Assembly: GCF_047511655.1 (NCBI RefSeq)
Contig: NC_133395.1
Location: forward strand, 73,193,910-73,257,909
Source: Castor canadensis
Lineage: Eukaryota; Chordata; Mammalia; Rodentia; Castoridae
DNA: 64,000 nucleotides
Reading direction: 5' to 3'
Of this stretch, positions 23,246-36,554 are shown one piece after another (the first letter of the stretch is position 1; every line of letters begins with the position of its first letter). The position numbers were made by a program, and so were the translations under genes. The notes beneath the pieces were generated by a model. The model had not been told where the DNA came from. It saw only the letters and a program-made list of their open reading frames with translations, and searched no databases.

Positions 23246-23840
23246 ATGCTGTCTCGGACAGGGGAACTAAGGAGGCCCGCCAGTCCAAGAAATCTTGGGA
23301 TTCCTTTGTGCATAAGGCGGCAGCAGCATCTCTCTGCCAATATTTTACTAAGCTCCAGTGGTTCACAGGCCTCCAACCTCTGCCAGTAAAGGAGATTGGA
23401 GGCTTTGCCTTGCCATTCAAGTTACAAATTACCTTTAAGAATCAAATATTACACTTTCCTTAAATGTCATTAGAATGAGCATTTTGAAAGTAACAAAAGC
23501 ATTATCAGTAGTCAGTAAAAATGACCAAGTGGTAAGCTAATGAATACTTTCCGCCCCTCCGCTAGTGGACACCACCGTCAGGCTGGCTTTGTGGACATTA
23601 GCTCCACACCACAGCCCAGGGGCCTGTGTGTCAAAGAGAAGTACACAAATGCCTTTGCTTTATGGATTTTCCTGTTAACAATTATAGGTGAAACAAAATG
23701 TACCAAAGGGACAATTCCAGAGGTTTTACATTTACACTGTGTCACAGTGATGTCCTCAGCTCTGTAAAGTTACAGTATCTCTTGTGCAATGATCATAGGG
23801 TTATTTCAGCCCTATAAGACTACCACTTAAAAACTTAACT
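23246..23840. other. Single-copy-looking DNA, possibly conserved
   Basis: No repeat family recognised. 23,540-23,767 is open for 75 codons on the plus strand, but without recognisable similarity or splice support. Confidence 0.4.
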
Positions 23841-23842
23841 GT

Positions 23843-24272
23843 TGCTGGGCACCAGTGGCTCATACCCATACTCCTAGCTACTCAGGAGGCAGAAATCAGG
23901 AAGATCTTGGTTCAAAGCCAGACAAGGCAAATAGTTTGTGAGACACTGTCTTGAAAAAAACCCATCACAAAAAAGGACTGGTGGAGTGGCTCAAGGTGCA
24001 GGCCCTGAGTTTAAACCCCAGAACAGCAGAAAAACAAACAAAAACCAGCTATTGCTGGACACCAGTGGCTCATGCCTATAATTCTAGCTACTCAGGGGGC
24101 AGAGATCAGGAGGATCATGGTTCAAAGCCAGCCTAGGCTAATAGCTCGTGAAACTCTGTCTTGAAAAATACCCAACACAAAACAGGCTTGGTGGAGTGAC
24201 TTAAATGGTAAAGCACCCACCTGCCAAGCATAAGGCCCTGACTTCAAACCCTAGTACCACCAAAAAAACCTC
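23843..24272 (+). mobile_element. Two dimeric SINEs in tandem
   Basis: Dimers at 23,843-24,045 and 24,053-24,270, same orientation; both begin GCTGGGCACCAGTGG-like wording. Confidence 0.85.
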
Positions 24273-24786
24273 AGGTTAGGTGGGCAAGACTCCCATTTTT
24301 CTGAAATTTACAACTTCACTAAGGTGAAATATACCTCATAGTACCAAAGAAGTGGAAAAAGGCAAACCACAGAGGCCTGTGGTACAAACGTCTTCTTGTG
24401 AAAGGAAGGAGGAGAAGCCAGAAGGAAACCCTGGGTAGAAACATGAAGAATGCTGTGGAAGGAGACGCCCCACGAGGTTAACAATCATCCTTTAGGGGTC
24501 CAGTGCAGTGAGGACTGGCAGGGAAGTGGTTAGATTCTCCTTCATACCTTCTGTGGTTTTTACTTCTTGTAAGTATATATTATTTACATTTTCACAAGTC
24601 AATTACATTTATGCCATTATTTTATAGTGACCAAACAAAAATTGTTGTAATTTTAGCACAAACATGTGTAAGTCCACCTAAAGAAGTATCTATGCACACA
24701 TTATGACAAAATGTACTTTATTTAAGTTTAGAGTTGGCATCCTTACGGGTGGGAGAGTGAACTCTGAAGGCAGATTGCATGGATTC

Positions 24787-25045
24787 TGTAAGGAAATATA
24801 GGACCCAAAAGTGACCCCGTGGAGATAAGTGATCTGGCCAAGAGATTCTTTATTGCCGGATGGGAGAGGGAGAGAGCAGAGAGAGCCAAGAGAGAGAGGG
24901 AGAGAGAGGTAGGGGCTTAAATACCCCTTAGTGAGACTCAGCATGATCTGATTGGTTAGGATCTTATGGTTCATGCTGATTGGAGGTTGGGGCAGAAGGA
25001 GGATTCAAGCTAGACTTGAGGCAGGACTGTGACCCTGGAAAACAG
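24787..25045 (-). mobile_element. ERVK-like LTR fossil
   Basis: On the minus strand a TATTTAAG promoter box (about 24,920), CT-rich tract, AATAAAGA polyadenylation signal (about 24,848) and terminal ...TTACA at 24,787 follow in LTR order. The right boundary is uncertain (25,000-25,045). GGATTC occurs at 24,781-24,786 and 25,001-25,006, possibly a duplication. Confidence 0.6.
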
Positions 25046-25923
25046 AAGCTTAAGGGTACAGTAAGAACTGAAACCTATCTGCGCCATTATTGCCAACAGA
25101 TTCAAATTCTGGCTGCTCCTCTTACTGGATATATGACCAGTAAGGAGTGAAGATCTCTTCTTGTTTTGTAAAATAGGAATGATAGTAACATTTGCTTCAG
25201 AGGACACTTTCAGACAGTTAGAGTCAAATATGAATAGGACAGTGTCTGACACCATACGTTAGTTATTTTTAAGCTCTCTGGGTTGATTGGAACCCATCGC
25301 TTATAAATATAGATTATAGAAGTTGAAACTTGTGAAGTTTTTATTGCCACAGTACTAAAAATTGCCATAATAATTATATTTGTGCAAAATGCACCTAATA
25401 CTGATATGGATTACAAATTTTAGTTAATACGTGATCTCTGGCAATTACACTAATAATTTGAGTATTTACTAGGATGTTTAAATTATAATAAAAGAATTGT
25501 TTCCAGTTATAGTGCATGTATAGTAAACATACAATGAATGAGGCAGGAAGTACACTTTTACCTGTCACAAGAAAAAAATGGGCTTTTAAGGACTATAAAT
25601 GTTCTGGCATTTTTCCGGCTAATCTGGGTGGGATGCAGGAGGAGGCTGGTGGATGCTGAAGAGACCGATAGTGGGTAGGTTTGGTGATGCCTTCTAGATC
25701 ACTTCACCTGATTCTCCACAACAGAAAGGTGGGGGCAGGGGTGGAACACAACAGGGCTCTAAATACTGCTTGCAGACATTTCTTTCCTCCATGAAGTAAA
25801 TAGGTCTTCTTCCTTCTTGGGAACATGGCTTTCTCTTCTTCACCCTCACCTTTTCAATGTGATCTTCCCTCCAACTTTCCCACCTTGACCTTCCCAACCT
25901 TTCTATAGCGTTCATTCCTCTCA

Positions 25924-26013
25924 GCCAACAGTGTAGCTCAAGTGGTAGAGCACCTGCTTTGCAAGCGTAAAGTCCTGAGCTCAAACACCACTCCTACAAA
26001 AAAAAAAAAAAAT
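25924..26013 (+). mobile_element. ID-like SINE
   Basis: CAACAGTGTAGCTCAAGTGG ... then a 15-base A run. Confidence 0.82.
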
Positions 26014-26139
26014 TAGCTGAACAACAGTGTCAATTGGCACTGTCCCTTTCTCTAACACTACCTTTTGGGGGCAATTCATTATAGGCATCTCCCTATTCCT
26101 TATTCTGTGTGATAGGTCTTTGAATTTCCTCATTCCTGA

Positions 26140-26574
26140 GGTGTTGTGATCTAACTGTGCCCCCACACATCAAATTCATGTTTAAACTTAATCACCAACA
26201 TGATATGGTGACACTTTTAGGAGGTAATTAAATCATAACTGCAGAGCCCTCGTGAATGGGAATAGGGGCATGATGAAGCTGGTGGTGGTGGTGATAATCA
26301 TGTATACAGTGCTACAGATGGAGCCCAGGGCCTTGCACATATTAGGCAAGTGCTTTGCCATTAAACGACATCCCCAGCCTCAAATTAGTGACCTTACAAA
26401 AGCTGTGAGGGAGTTGTTTGTCCCCTTCTGCCACGTGAGGACATAGCTAGAAGGTACCATCTATGAACCAGAAAAGGCACCCTCACCAAACACTGAATCT
26501 GCTGGCATTTTGATCTTGGATCTTCCAGCCTCCATAACTGTGGGAAATAAATGTTTGTTATTTATAAATTACCT
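26140..26574 (+). mobile_element. MLT1-like MaLR LTR fossil, interrupted by an ID SINE
   Basis: CACATCAAATTCATGTTTAA through GGAGGTAATTAAATCA and the tail CAGCCTCCATAACTGTGGGA with AAATAAATG are MLT1-type wording on the plus strand. A minus-strand ID element interrupts it at about 26,300-26,383. Confidence 0.8.
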
Positions 26575-26745
26575 AAGCTGGGCACTGGTGTAAATTCTGT
26601 AAATTCTAGCTACTTGAGAGGCTGAGATTGGGAGGATCTCTGCTTGAGGCCAGACTGGACAAATAGTTTGCAAGACCCCATCTCCAAAATAACCAGAGCA
26701 AAAGGGACTGGAGACTATCTCACACAGTAGAGCACCTGCTTTGTG
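26573..26745 (+). mobile_element. Dimeric SINE (shortened)
   Basis: B1-like arm then CTCACACAGTAGAGCACCTG; the 3' part of the ID-like arm is missing. Confidence 0.8.
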
Positions 26746-27161
26746 ACAGTGTTTTATTTTGCATCCATTCAGAAAATATATATGGAGAACCTATTATATG
26801 CCGTGGAGTGCCATTTGTTGGAGATGTAATAGTGAACAAGTTAGACCAGTTTCCTCTTGGGGACTATATTTGATTGGGAGGAGACAGATAATGAGTAAGC
26901 AAACAAATAAAATAATTACACATTGTAATTTGTGGAATGGAAAGACTAAATGAGATGCTGTAAGAGAGAATATCAAGGTAACATACTAGAAAGGCCAGGA
27001 AAGGTCTTCATGTGGAGGCAACAATTTCAGCAGACTGGAGAATGACTGACTGCCCATAAATAAATTGTATATTGGGTATGTGAGAGGGTGAGAGGACACT
27101 GAAAGGTTTGCCTCCAGTTTGGATCCAGGGATTGGAATCTGGCCGGTACACTGTATGCAGT

Positions 27162-27384
27162 CTTTTTTTTTTTTTTTTAATGGGACTGGGCTTTGAACTC
27201 AAGGCTTCATACTTGCAAAACAGGTGCTCTACTGTTTGAGCCACACAGTCAGTCCATTTTGCTCTGGTTATTTTGGAGATGGAGTCTCACAAACTATTTG
27301 CCTGGGCTAGCCTCGAACTACGATCCTCCTGATCTCAGCCTCTCAAGTATCTAGGTTTACAGGTATGAGTCACTGTGCCAGGTT
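27162..27384 (-). mobile_element. Dimeric SINE
   Basis: T run, ID-like complement, then B1-like complement ending GTGCCAGG. Confidence 0.85.
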
Positions 27385-27547
27385 TGTATGCAATCTTAAC
27401 AGGAGGTAGTGCCACAAAGAAAGGTGATGGGGCTAGATCCACCATTTCCTCTCTATGGCACAGTTATTATATGACCATGTGACCTATGCATTAGAAAATC
27501 AAGTGTTTTTCCTGCTATTTTGAAACTTGAGCTAACATCCCAAGGCT

Positions 27548-27891
27548 ATAATGTGGCAGGAAGGCAGGGAGGGGGAAGGGAGATAATGAATGCTACAGTG
27601 AAACAACAACAACAAAAAAACGGAGTTGGGGAATGTTACCTAGAGACCAGAGAAGTATCACCTTGCCCCAGAAGTTAAAGTGGTCAATGAAACAGCATGT
27701 GACCATGTATGGGACAAGCCATACCCTCCATTTCTGTAACCTGCTGTAAATGGAATATAAGCAAAGCCCTCTTTGTTCCTGGGGCTCAGCCTTTGGACTC
27801 GAGTCTGCTGAATTGCTGCTGGTTTGCTTCATAAACTCGCTTCCCAAAAGGTTTGGTGCCCTGTCTCTCTATCTGAGCCATCCTACAATAA
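27548..27891 (+). mobile_element. Solo LTR, class I type, with 4-base target duplications
   Basis: The LTR at 27,552-27,887 (336 bases, TGTGGC...CTACA) is flanked by ATAA at 27,548-27,551 and 27,888-27,891. R/U5 wording (CTTTGTTCCTGGGGCTCAGC) matches the ERV at 56,900, so it is a solo LTR of a related group. Confidence 0.88.
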
Positions 27892-29640
27892 GAGTGATCA
27901 AAAATACTCACTGTAAGTAGTATTTACTACACTGCTGACAAGACCTTTCTGCTGATATACTTTCTCTTGCTATTTTTTTTTTCTCCCAAAGATAACTCTT
28001 ACTGCTATTGTTCTTATAGACAGACATTCTTAAACAATGCTGGTGTCAGTTCACTCATTTTCACCCTGGGTCTCCAGCCAATCCTGGATTCTGTGTTCCC
28101 TGATACTATATCCATAAATTCCTTTCTGCATAAACTAGTCAGAGTTGGTGTTTATGGCTAACTCCAACAAAACATCTTTATCCTTTCTGTATTTCTACAT
28201 TTTTCTATCATAACAATGCATCACTTTGAGAGAGAGAAATTTTTTAAAAAGGAAAGACACTGTCATCTTATCACTCTCTCCTCAACCTCAGCAGTCTTTG
28301 ACGATGATTGAGTTAAAATACATTCAGTTTTTGCATAACTAGGCTCCAAAAATAAATAAATAAATAAATAAATGTTCTATATAATGAAATGGCATTCTTT
28401 TCTAAAATAAATTTTACAGTGTGATGAGTACAAATATTTATATTGGAAAAATCAATAGATCACGTCACTGATGGAAAACTGATGAAACCATAGAAGTCAA
28501 ATATGAATTTTTATTGAAGCTATATATTTTTTTAAAAAGCAAATACATTGACTAGTTCTTCTGAAAGATTGCCTACAAAATGTAATTTCAAATGACCTTG
28601 GCTCTAAAGAGCCAAAAAGGTTCTATTTCTCTAACTCCTGATTATAAGCACAAATGCTTTATGCACAGAATCAATAAAAAAATTCTGGGAGTTAATTCCA
28701 CTTCATGAAATAACGCATAAAATATTTTGCGCCATGACTTAATTTTCTCACCCAACCCCCCACAATGTCCTACCTATTTCAGTTATAGAAACTATCACAA
28801 AAGACTTTCTTTATCAACAGGATAAAGGGGCTTTGGGTGAATTTGTTATTACTCAAAACACGGGGACAACAGATGTAATATTGAGGGCATCCACTTGCCA
28901 GACAGTACAAAATTTAAAAAAAGAAGGCAAGCATGACTTTTATTCTGTGTCTACTTATTCAAGGAGATCACAACTTTTTTGATACCTCAAAGAAGGGAAG
29001 GAAGGAGGCAGGAAGGGAGATTAACTAATTTAGTTATTAAAAAAAGGGAGGATGATGGGAAGAAAGTTTCCTGGTTGCGTTTTATTTCCAGAATCTGCCC
29101 TTTTAAAATCATTTTTAATTTCCCTGTCACCTTATCATTCTATCCTGCCTCAATTATGCCTTCTAGGAACATACCTGAGCTTGATATGGAATGAGCACCG
29201 AAAAGAAGATATAGTATGCCATTATCTTAATTTGGTCCAGATTGTGGGCCATCAGGAGTTTTAGAATGGCATTTTGTAGCATGGGGAATTTCCTGCTCCT
29301 GTTCAGGCCCACCTATACTTCCCCCTTCAAGAGCTCAGAACCCTGAATTCCCTCGGGTGTGAACAACAAGATTGATCTGGCTGCTTCCTGATGTCAGGGT
29401 GATGAGGCACTCAGGGATCAAAGTCTTGTTCTCTGTCAGGACTCTGGATAGCTGATTGAGCTCAGGCAGTGAGGGTTGCTGAGAATGTGGCATTTCCATT
29501 GAACTAACAGGATTGTAGTTGTTACAAAATGAAGCAGTTGTATGTTCAAGAGGGGAAACTTATTCTATAGCCTGGAGTCCATTCTTTAGTTTAATTCTGC
29601 CTGTCCTGTAGGTGATGTCCTACTATCTTAAAATATGCTC
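27892..29640. other. No gene seen: single-copy-looking DNA
   Basis: Contains the AAAT microsatellite; otherwise no repeat, promoter or convincing frame. Confidence 0.5.
28348..28373. repeat. (AAAT)n microsatellite
   Basis: About six AAAT/AATA units. Confidence 0.9.
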
Positions 29641-31565
29641 AAGTTTCTTTTTTTTTTTTTAACATTTGTATTAGTATATAATAGTTGAACAGGAGGTTTC
29701 CATTGTGACACTTCCATAAATGTGTACAATGTATCCCAGTTTGGTTCATCCCCCACCCCTAGTCTCCTTCCTCCTCCCCATTCTTAAAATGACTTTGGCA
29801 GGCTTCAATGTTCCATATTCATACATGTGTAGCAAATATATCAACCATTTTCACCTCCTTTACCCTCTTCACTTTACCTTCCCCTTACCACTAGTGCCCT
29901 CCCCTTAACATAACCTGTTCTGCATTCCTGCCCTTCATTGTGTGTCTGTTCATTGTACAATGGCTTTTGCCTTGGTATTTTACCTGTAAATATATTGTAC
30001 TTAAATCAGTCTAACCCCTTCTGTTACTCTTTCTTACCGTTTCCCCCATCCCCTATTATTCTATAGTTTTCAGTACATTTCATCATATCTTGTTCCTACA
30101 CAGATGTAATATATTTCAGTATTATTCATTCTCTATCATTCTGTTCTTCTTCTTTCCCTCCCTCCCCAGTCTTCTATCCTAACAGCTCCAATATTGGAAA
30201 CATGTTATATATACATACATATACACATATTTTATATATATATATAAAATGCTTGTATTTGTATCAACCACATATAAGAGAAAACATGTAGAACACCCAC
30301 AGAGTGGGAGAAAATATTTGCCAACTATACATCAGACAAAGGACTGATAACCAGAATATACAGGGAACTTAAAAAACTAAATTCTCCCAAAACTAATGAA
30401 CCAATAAAGAAATGGGCAGGTGAACTAAACAGAACTTTCTCAAAAGAAGAAATTCAAATGGCCAGAAAACACATGAAAAAATGCTCACCATCTCTAGCAA
30501 TAAAGGAAATGCAAATTAAAACCACACTAAGATTCCACCTCACCCCTGTTAGAATAGCCATCATCAGCAACACCACCACCAACAGGTGTTGGCGAGGATG
30601 CGGGGAAAAAGGAACCCTCTTACACTGTTGGTGGGAATGTAGACTAGTACAACCACTCTGGAAAAAAATTTGGAGGCTACTTAAAAAGCTGGACATCGAT
30701 CTACCATTTGATCCAGCAATACCACTCTTGGGGATATACCCAAAAGACTGTTACTCCAGAGGCACCTGCACATCCATGTTTATTGCGGCACTATTCACAA
30801 TAGCCAAGTTATGGAAACAGCCAAGATGCCCCACCACTGACGAATGGATTAAGAAAATGTGGTATCTATACACAATGGAATTTTATGCAGCCATGAAGAA
30901 GAACGAAATGTTATCATTCGCTGGTAAATGGATGGAATTGGAGAACATCATTCTGAGTGAGGTTAGCCTGGCTCAAAAGACCAAAAATCGTATGTTCTCC
31001 CTCATATGTGGACATTAGATCAAGGGCAAACACAACAAGGGGATTGGACTATGAGCACATGATAAAAGCGAGAGCACACAAGGGAGGGGTGAGGATAGGT
31101 AAGACACCTAAAAAACTAGCTAGCATTTGTTGCCCTTAATGCAGAGAAACTAAAGCAGATACCTTAAAGCAACTGAGGCCAATAGGAAAAGGGGACCAGG
31201 AACTAGAGAAAAGGTTAGATTAAAAAGAATTAACCTAGAAGGTAACACCCACGCACAGGAAATCAATGTGAGTCAATGCCCTGTATAGCTATCCTTATCT
31301 CAACCAGCAAAACCCCTTGTTCCTTCCTATTATTGCTTATACTCTCTCTACAACAAAATTAGAGATAAGGGCAAAATAGTTTCTGCTGGGTATTGAGGGG
31401 GGGAGCGGGAGGGGGTGGAGTGGGTGGTAAGGGAGGGGGTGGGGGCAGGGGGGAGAAATAAACCAAGCCTTGTATGCACATATGAATAACAAAAGAAAAA
31501 TGAAAAAAAAAAAAGAGAAAACATGTGACCTCTGTCTTTCTGAACTTGCTCAGGTTTTTTTTTGC
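29640..31565 (-). mobile_element. Older L1 3' end, split by the younger L1
   Basis: 29,640-30,275 is an L1 3' UTR in reverse orientation; the same type of sequence occurs at 48,487-49,110. The end of ORF2 resumes after the insertion at about 31,513-31,560. Similarity is degraded and the outer right boundary is approximate. Confidence 0.65.
30276..31526 (+). mobile_element. 5'-truncated young L1 with 14-base target duplications, nested in an older L1
   Basis: Body 30,290-31,512 between copies of AAGAGAAAACATGT (30,276-30,289 and 31,513-31,526). The C-terminal ORF2 piece is open from 30,458 to the stop at 31,018 (186 codons) with an intact [18 protein letters not shown] region. The G-rich 3' UTR is at 31,398-31,455. 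It interrupts an older minus-strand L1 whose sequence resumes at 31,513. Confidence 0.95.
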
Positions 31566-31635
31566 TAAAGTTGTTTTCCATGAATTTTATTGTTTGATTG
31601 TAAATAAATAGAGGATCAAAACTTGTATCCCTTCT

Positions 31636-31975
31636 CTGGCAGATCATGCCTATAATCCCAGCTATTTAGGAGGCTGAGATTGGGAGGATCATGGCTCGAG
31701 GCTAGCCCAAGGCCAGTTCAGGCAAAAAGAAAGACCCCATCTCCACAGTAAAAAGCTAGGCATGGTAGTACACACCCATTATCCCAGGAACAACGAGAAG
31801 CCAAAAATTGGAGGATCACGGTACAGGCCAGCTGGGCAAAAAGTGAGACCGTATTTTTAAAGTGGCCAGAGAGCAAAAGGGGCTGGAGGCATGATTCAAG
31901 CAGTATAGAACCTGCCTAGCAAGTCCAAAGCCATGATTCAAACCCTAATACCACCAAAAATAAATAGGTAAATTA
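31636..31975 (+). mobile_element. Trimeric composite SINE
   Basis: B1-like arm, second B1-like arm beginning AGCTAGGCATGGTAGTACAC near 31,754, and ID-like arm ending CCTAATACCACC. Confidence 0.85.
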
Positions 31976-32551
31976 ATTAGCAAAGCAGAATTACAACTTA
32001 GGGGACAAAGTAGGCAGTTCAGCTAAGAACTGTCTGCCTTATATGATTTTTTTTATTGTTTTATTATTCATATGTGCATACAAGGCTTGGGACATTTATC
32101 CCCCTTGCCCCCACCCCCTCCCTTACCACCCACTCCACCTCCTCCCTCTCCCCCATACTCCCTTCCTCTCCCCCACATCCCCTCAATACCCATCAGAAAC
32201 TATTTTGCCCTTATTTCTAATTTTGTTGAAGAGAGATTATAAGCAATAATAGGAAGGAACAAGGGTTTTTGCTGGTTGAGATAAGGATAGCCAAACAGGG
32301 AGTTGATTCACATTAATTTCCTGTGCATGTGTGCTACCTTCTAGGTTAATTCTTTTTGATCTAACCTTTTCTCTAGTTCCTGGTCCCCTTTTCCTATTGG
32401 CCTCAGTTACTTTTAAGGTATCTGCTTTAGTTTCTCTGCGTTAAGGGCAACAAATGCTAGCTAATTTTTTAGGTGTCTTACCTATCCTCACCCCTCCCTC
32501 GCTTTTATCATGTGCTCAAAGTCCAATCCCCTTGTTGTGTTTGCCCTTGAT

Positions 32552-35500
32552 CTAATGTCCACATATGAGGGAGAACATACGATTTTTGGTCTTTTGGGCC
32601 AGGCTAACCTCACTCAGAATGATGTTCTCCAATTCTATCCATTTACCAGCGAATGATAACATTTCGTTCTTCTTCATGGCTGCGTAAAATTCCACTGTGT
32701 ATAGATACCACATTTTCTTAATCCATTCGTCAGTGGTGGGGCATCTTGGCTGTTTCCATAACTTGGCTATTGTGAATAGTGCCACAATAAACATGGGTGT
32801 GCAGGTGCCTCTGGAGTAACCTGTGTCACAGTCTTTTGGGTATATCCCCAAGAGTGGTATTGCTGGATCAAATGGTAGATCAATGTTTAGCTATTTAAGT
32901 AGCATCCAAATTTTTTTCCGGAGTAGTTGTACTAGTTTACATTCCCACCAGCAGTGTAAGAGGGTTCCTTTTTCCCTGCATCCTCACCAACACCTGTTGG
33001 TGGTGGTGTTGCTAATGATGGCTATTCTAACAGGGGTGAGGTGGAATCTTAGTGTGGTTTTAATTTGCATTTCTTTTATTGCTAGAGATGGTGAGCATTT
33101 TTTCATGTGTTTTTTGGCCATTTGAATTTCTTCTTTTGAGAAAGTTCTGTTTAGTTCACTTGCCCATTTCTTTATTGGTTCATTAGTTTTGGGAAAATAT
33201 AGTTTTTTAAGTTCCCAAATATTCTGGTTATCAGTCCTTTCTCTGATGTGTAGCTGGCAAATATTTTCTCCCATTCTGTGGGTGTTCTCTTCAGTTTAGA
33301 GACCATTTCTTTTGATGAACAGAAGCTTTTTAGTTCTATGCTATCTATGCTATCTCTTAGTTGCTGTGCTACTGGGGTTTCGTTGAGAAAGTTCTTACCT
33401 ATACCTACTAACTCCAGAGTATTTCCTACTCTTTCCTGTGTCAACTTTAGAGTTTGTGGTCTGATATTAAGATCCTTGATCCATTTTGAGTTAATATTGG
33501 TATAGGGTGATATACATGGATCTAGTTTCAGTTTTTTGCAGACTGCTAACCAGTTATCCCAGCAGTTTTTGTTGAAGAGGCTGCTATTTCTCCATCGTAT
33601 ATTTTTAGCTCCTTTGTCAAAGACAAGTTGGTTATAGTTGTGTGGCTTCATATCTGGGTCCTCTATTCTGTTCCACTGGTCTTCATGTCTGTTTTTGTGC
33701 CAGTACCATGCTGTTTTTATCATTATTGCTTTGTAATATAATTTGAAGTCAGGTATCGTGATACCTCCAGCATTGTTCTTTTGACTGAGTATTGCCTTGG
33801 CTATTTGTGGCCTCTTGTGTTTCCATACAAATTTAATGGTAGATTTTTCAATCTCTTTAATGAATGTCATTGGAATTTTGATAGGAATTGCATTAAACAT
33901 GTAGATTATTTTTGAAAGTATGGACATTTTTACTATGTTGATTCTACCAATCCATGAGCATGGGAGATCTCTCCACTTTCTATAGTCTTCCTCAATCTCT
34001 TTCTTCAGAAGTTTATAGTTTTCCTTGTAGAGGTCATTCACATCTTTTATTAGGTTTGCACCTAGGTATTTGATTTTTTTTGAGGCTATTGTAAATGGAA
34101 TTGTTTTCATACATTCTTTTTCAGTTTGCTCATTGTTAGTGTATAGAAATGCTGATGATTTTTCTATGTTGATTTTATATCCTTCTACCTTGCTATAGCT
34201 ATTGATGATGTCTAGAAGCTTCTGAGTAGAGTTTTTTGGGTCTTTAAGGTATAGGATCATGTCGTCTGCAAATAGGGATATTTTGACAGTTTCTTTACCT
34301 ATTTGTATTCCTTTTATTCCTTCTTCTTGCCTAATTGCTCTGGCTAGGAATTCCAGTACTATGTTGAATAGGAGTGGAGATAGTGGGCATCCTTGTCTGG
34401 TTCCTGATTTTAGAGGGAATGGTTTCAGTTTTTCTCCATTAAGTATAATGCTAGCTGTAGGTTTGTCATATATAGCTTTTATAATGTTGAGGAACTTTCC
34501 TTCTATTCCTAGTTTTCTTAGAGCTTTTATCATGAAATTGTGTTGGATCTTATCAAAGGCTTTTTCTGCATCTATTGAGATGACCAAGTGGTTTTTGTCT
34601 TTGCTTCTGTTAATGTGGTTTATTACGTTGATTGATTTTTGTATGTTGAACCACCCCTGCATTCCTGGGATGAAGCCTACTTGGTCATGGTGAATAATCT
34701 TTTTGATGTGTTATTGAATTTCGTTTGCCATTATTTTGTTGAGGATTTTTGCATCAATGTTCATTAAGGAGATTGGCCTATAGTTCTCCTTTTTGGAGGT
34801 GTCTTTGCCTGGTTTTGGGATAAGTGTAATACTGGCCTCATAAAATGCGTTGGCAGTTTTCCTTCCCTTTCTATTTCTTGGAACAGTTTAAGGAGGGTTG
34901 GTATCAGTTCTTCTTTAAAGGTCTGATAGAATTCAGCAGAGAATCCATCAGGTCCTGGACTTTTCTTTTTGGGGTGACTCTTGATTGCTGCTTCAATTTC
35001 ATTTTGTGTTATAGATCTGTTCAGGTGATTAATTTCCTCTTGGTTCAGTTTTGGATGATCATATGTATCTAGAAATCTGTCCATTTCTTTAAGATTTTCA
35101 AATTTATTTGAATATAGGTTCTCAAAGTAGTCTCTGATGATTTCCTGGACTTCCATGGTGTTTGTTATTATCTCCCCTTTTGCATTCCTGATTCTACTAA
35201 TTTGAGTTTTTTCTCTCCTCATTTTAGTCAGGTTTGTCAGGGGTCTGTCGATCGTGTTTATTTTTTCAAAGAACCAACTTTTTGTTTCACTAATTCTTTG
35301 TATGGTTTTTTGGTTTCTATATCGTTGATTTCAGCTCTTATTTTTATTATTTCTCTTCTATTTGTTTTGGGATTTGCTTGTTCTTGTTTTTCTAGGAGTT
35401 TGAGATGTATCATTAGGTCATTGATTTGGGATCTTTCAGTCTTTTTAATATATGCACTCATGGCTATAAACTTTCCTCTCAGGACTGCCTTAGCTGTGTC

Positions 35501-36364
35501 CCATAGGTTCCGGTAGGTTGTGTTTTCATTTTCATTCACTTCCAGGAACTTTTTAATTTCCTCTTTTATTGCATCAATGATCAATTGTTCATTAAGTAAT
35601 GAGTTATTTAGTTTCCAGCTGTTTGCATGTTTTTTGTCTTTACTTTTATTGTTGAGTTCAACTTTTACTGCATTGTGATCAGATAGTATGCACAGTATAA
35701 TTTCTATTTTCTTATATTTGCTGAGGCTTGCTTTGTGCCCTAGGCTATGATCTATTTTGGAGAAGGTTCCATGGGCTGCTGAGAAGAATGTATATTGTGT
35801 AGAAGTTGGATGAAATGTTCTGTAGACATCAAGTAGGTCCATTTGACCTATTGTATATTATAGATCTTGGATATCTTTATTGATTTTTTGTTTGGATGAC
35901 CTATCTATTGATGATAATGGGGTGTTAAAGTCTCCCACAACCACTGTGTTGGCATTAATATATGCTTTTAGGTCTTTCAGGGTATGTTTGATGAAATTGG
36001 GTGAGTTGACATTGGGTGCATGCAGATTGATGATTATTATTTCCTTTTGGTCTATTTCCCCTTTTATTAGTATGGAATGTCCTTCTTTATCTTGTTTGAT
36101 CAATGTAGGTTTGAAGTCTACTTTGTCAGAGATAAGTATTGCTATTCCTGCCTGTTTTCGGGGGCCATTGGCTTGGTAAATCTTCTTCCAGCCTTTCATC
36201 CTAAGCCTATGCTTATTTCTGTCAGTGAGATGGGTCTCCTGTAAGCAACAAATTGTTGTATCTTCCTTTTTAATCCATTTCATCAAGCGGTGCCTTTTGA
36301 TGGGTGAATTAAGTCAGTTAACATTAAGTGTTAGTACTGATAGGTATGTGGTGATTCCTGTCAT
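32552..36364 (-). pseudogene. L1 ORF2 (endonuclease-reverse transcriptase), decayed
   Basis: From the inferred start ATG at 36,364 (MTGITTYLSVLTLNVN) to the stop at 32,552 is 3,813 bases, about 1,271 codons against 1,275 in human L1. The endonuclease part shows QETHLT, NLHAPN, GDFNTPLS and SDHNAVKVE. The reverse transcriptase part shows [14 protein letters not shown] and the catalytic FADDMILYL, all inside one open piece of 496 codons (33,172-34,662). The C-terminal cysteine region (CWxGC, HCWW) and the end MFSLICGH are present. Breaks seen: a stop replacing Gly soon after the start (about 36,315), a stop at 35,858, frameshifts near 35,270, 34,840 and 33,190, a stop near 34,710, and a CGA to TGA type stop near 32,984. 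The protein nicks target DNA and primes cDNA synthesis; this copy cannot. Confidence 0.9.
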
Positions 36365-36554
36365 TTAGTTGTCTTAGTTGTTTGAAGGTTTGATTGTGTG
36401 TACCTAAGTTGAGGTTACTCTCTACTTTCTTGCTTTTTCTTTTCCTGTGGTTTGGTGCTGCCTGTCTTTTCATAGTTAGGTTGGGTTTCACTTTCTGTGT
36501 GCAGAATCCCTTGAAGACTCTTTTGTAGTGGTGGCTTTGTGGTCCCATATTGTT

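Noticed and set aside
34259-34693. 144-codon plus-strand frame inside the L1
   Set aside because: Antisense shadow of L1 ORF2 reverse transcriptase.
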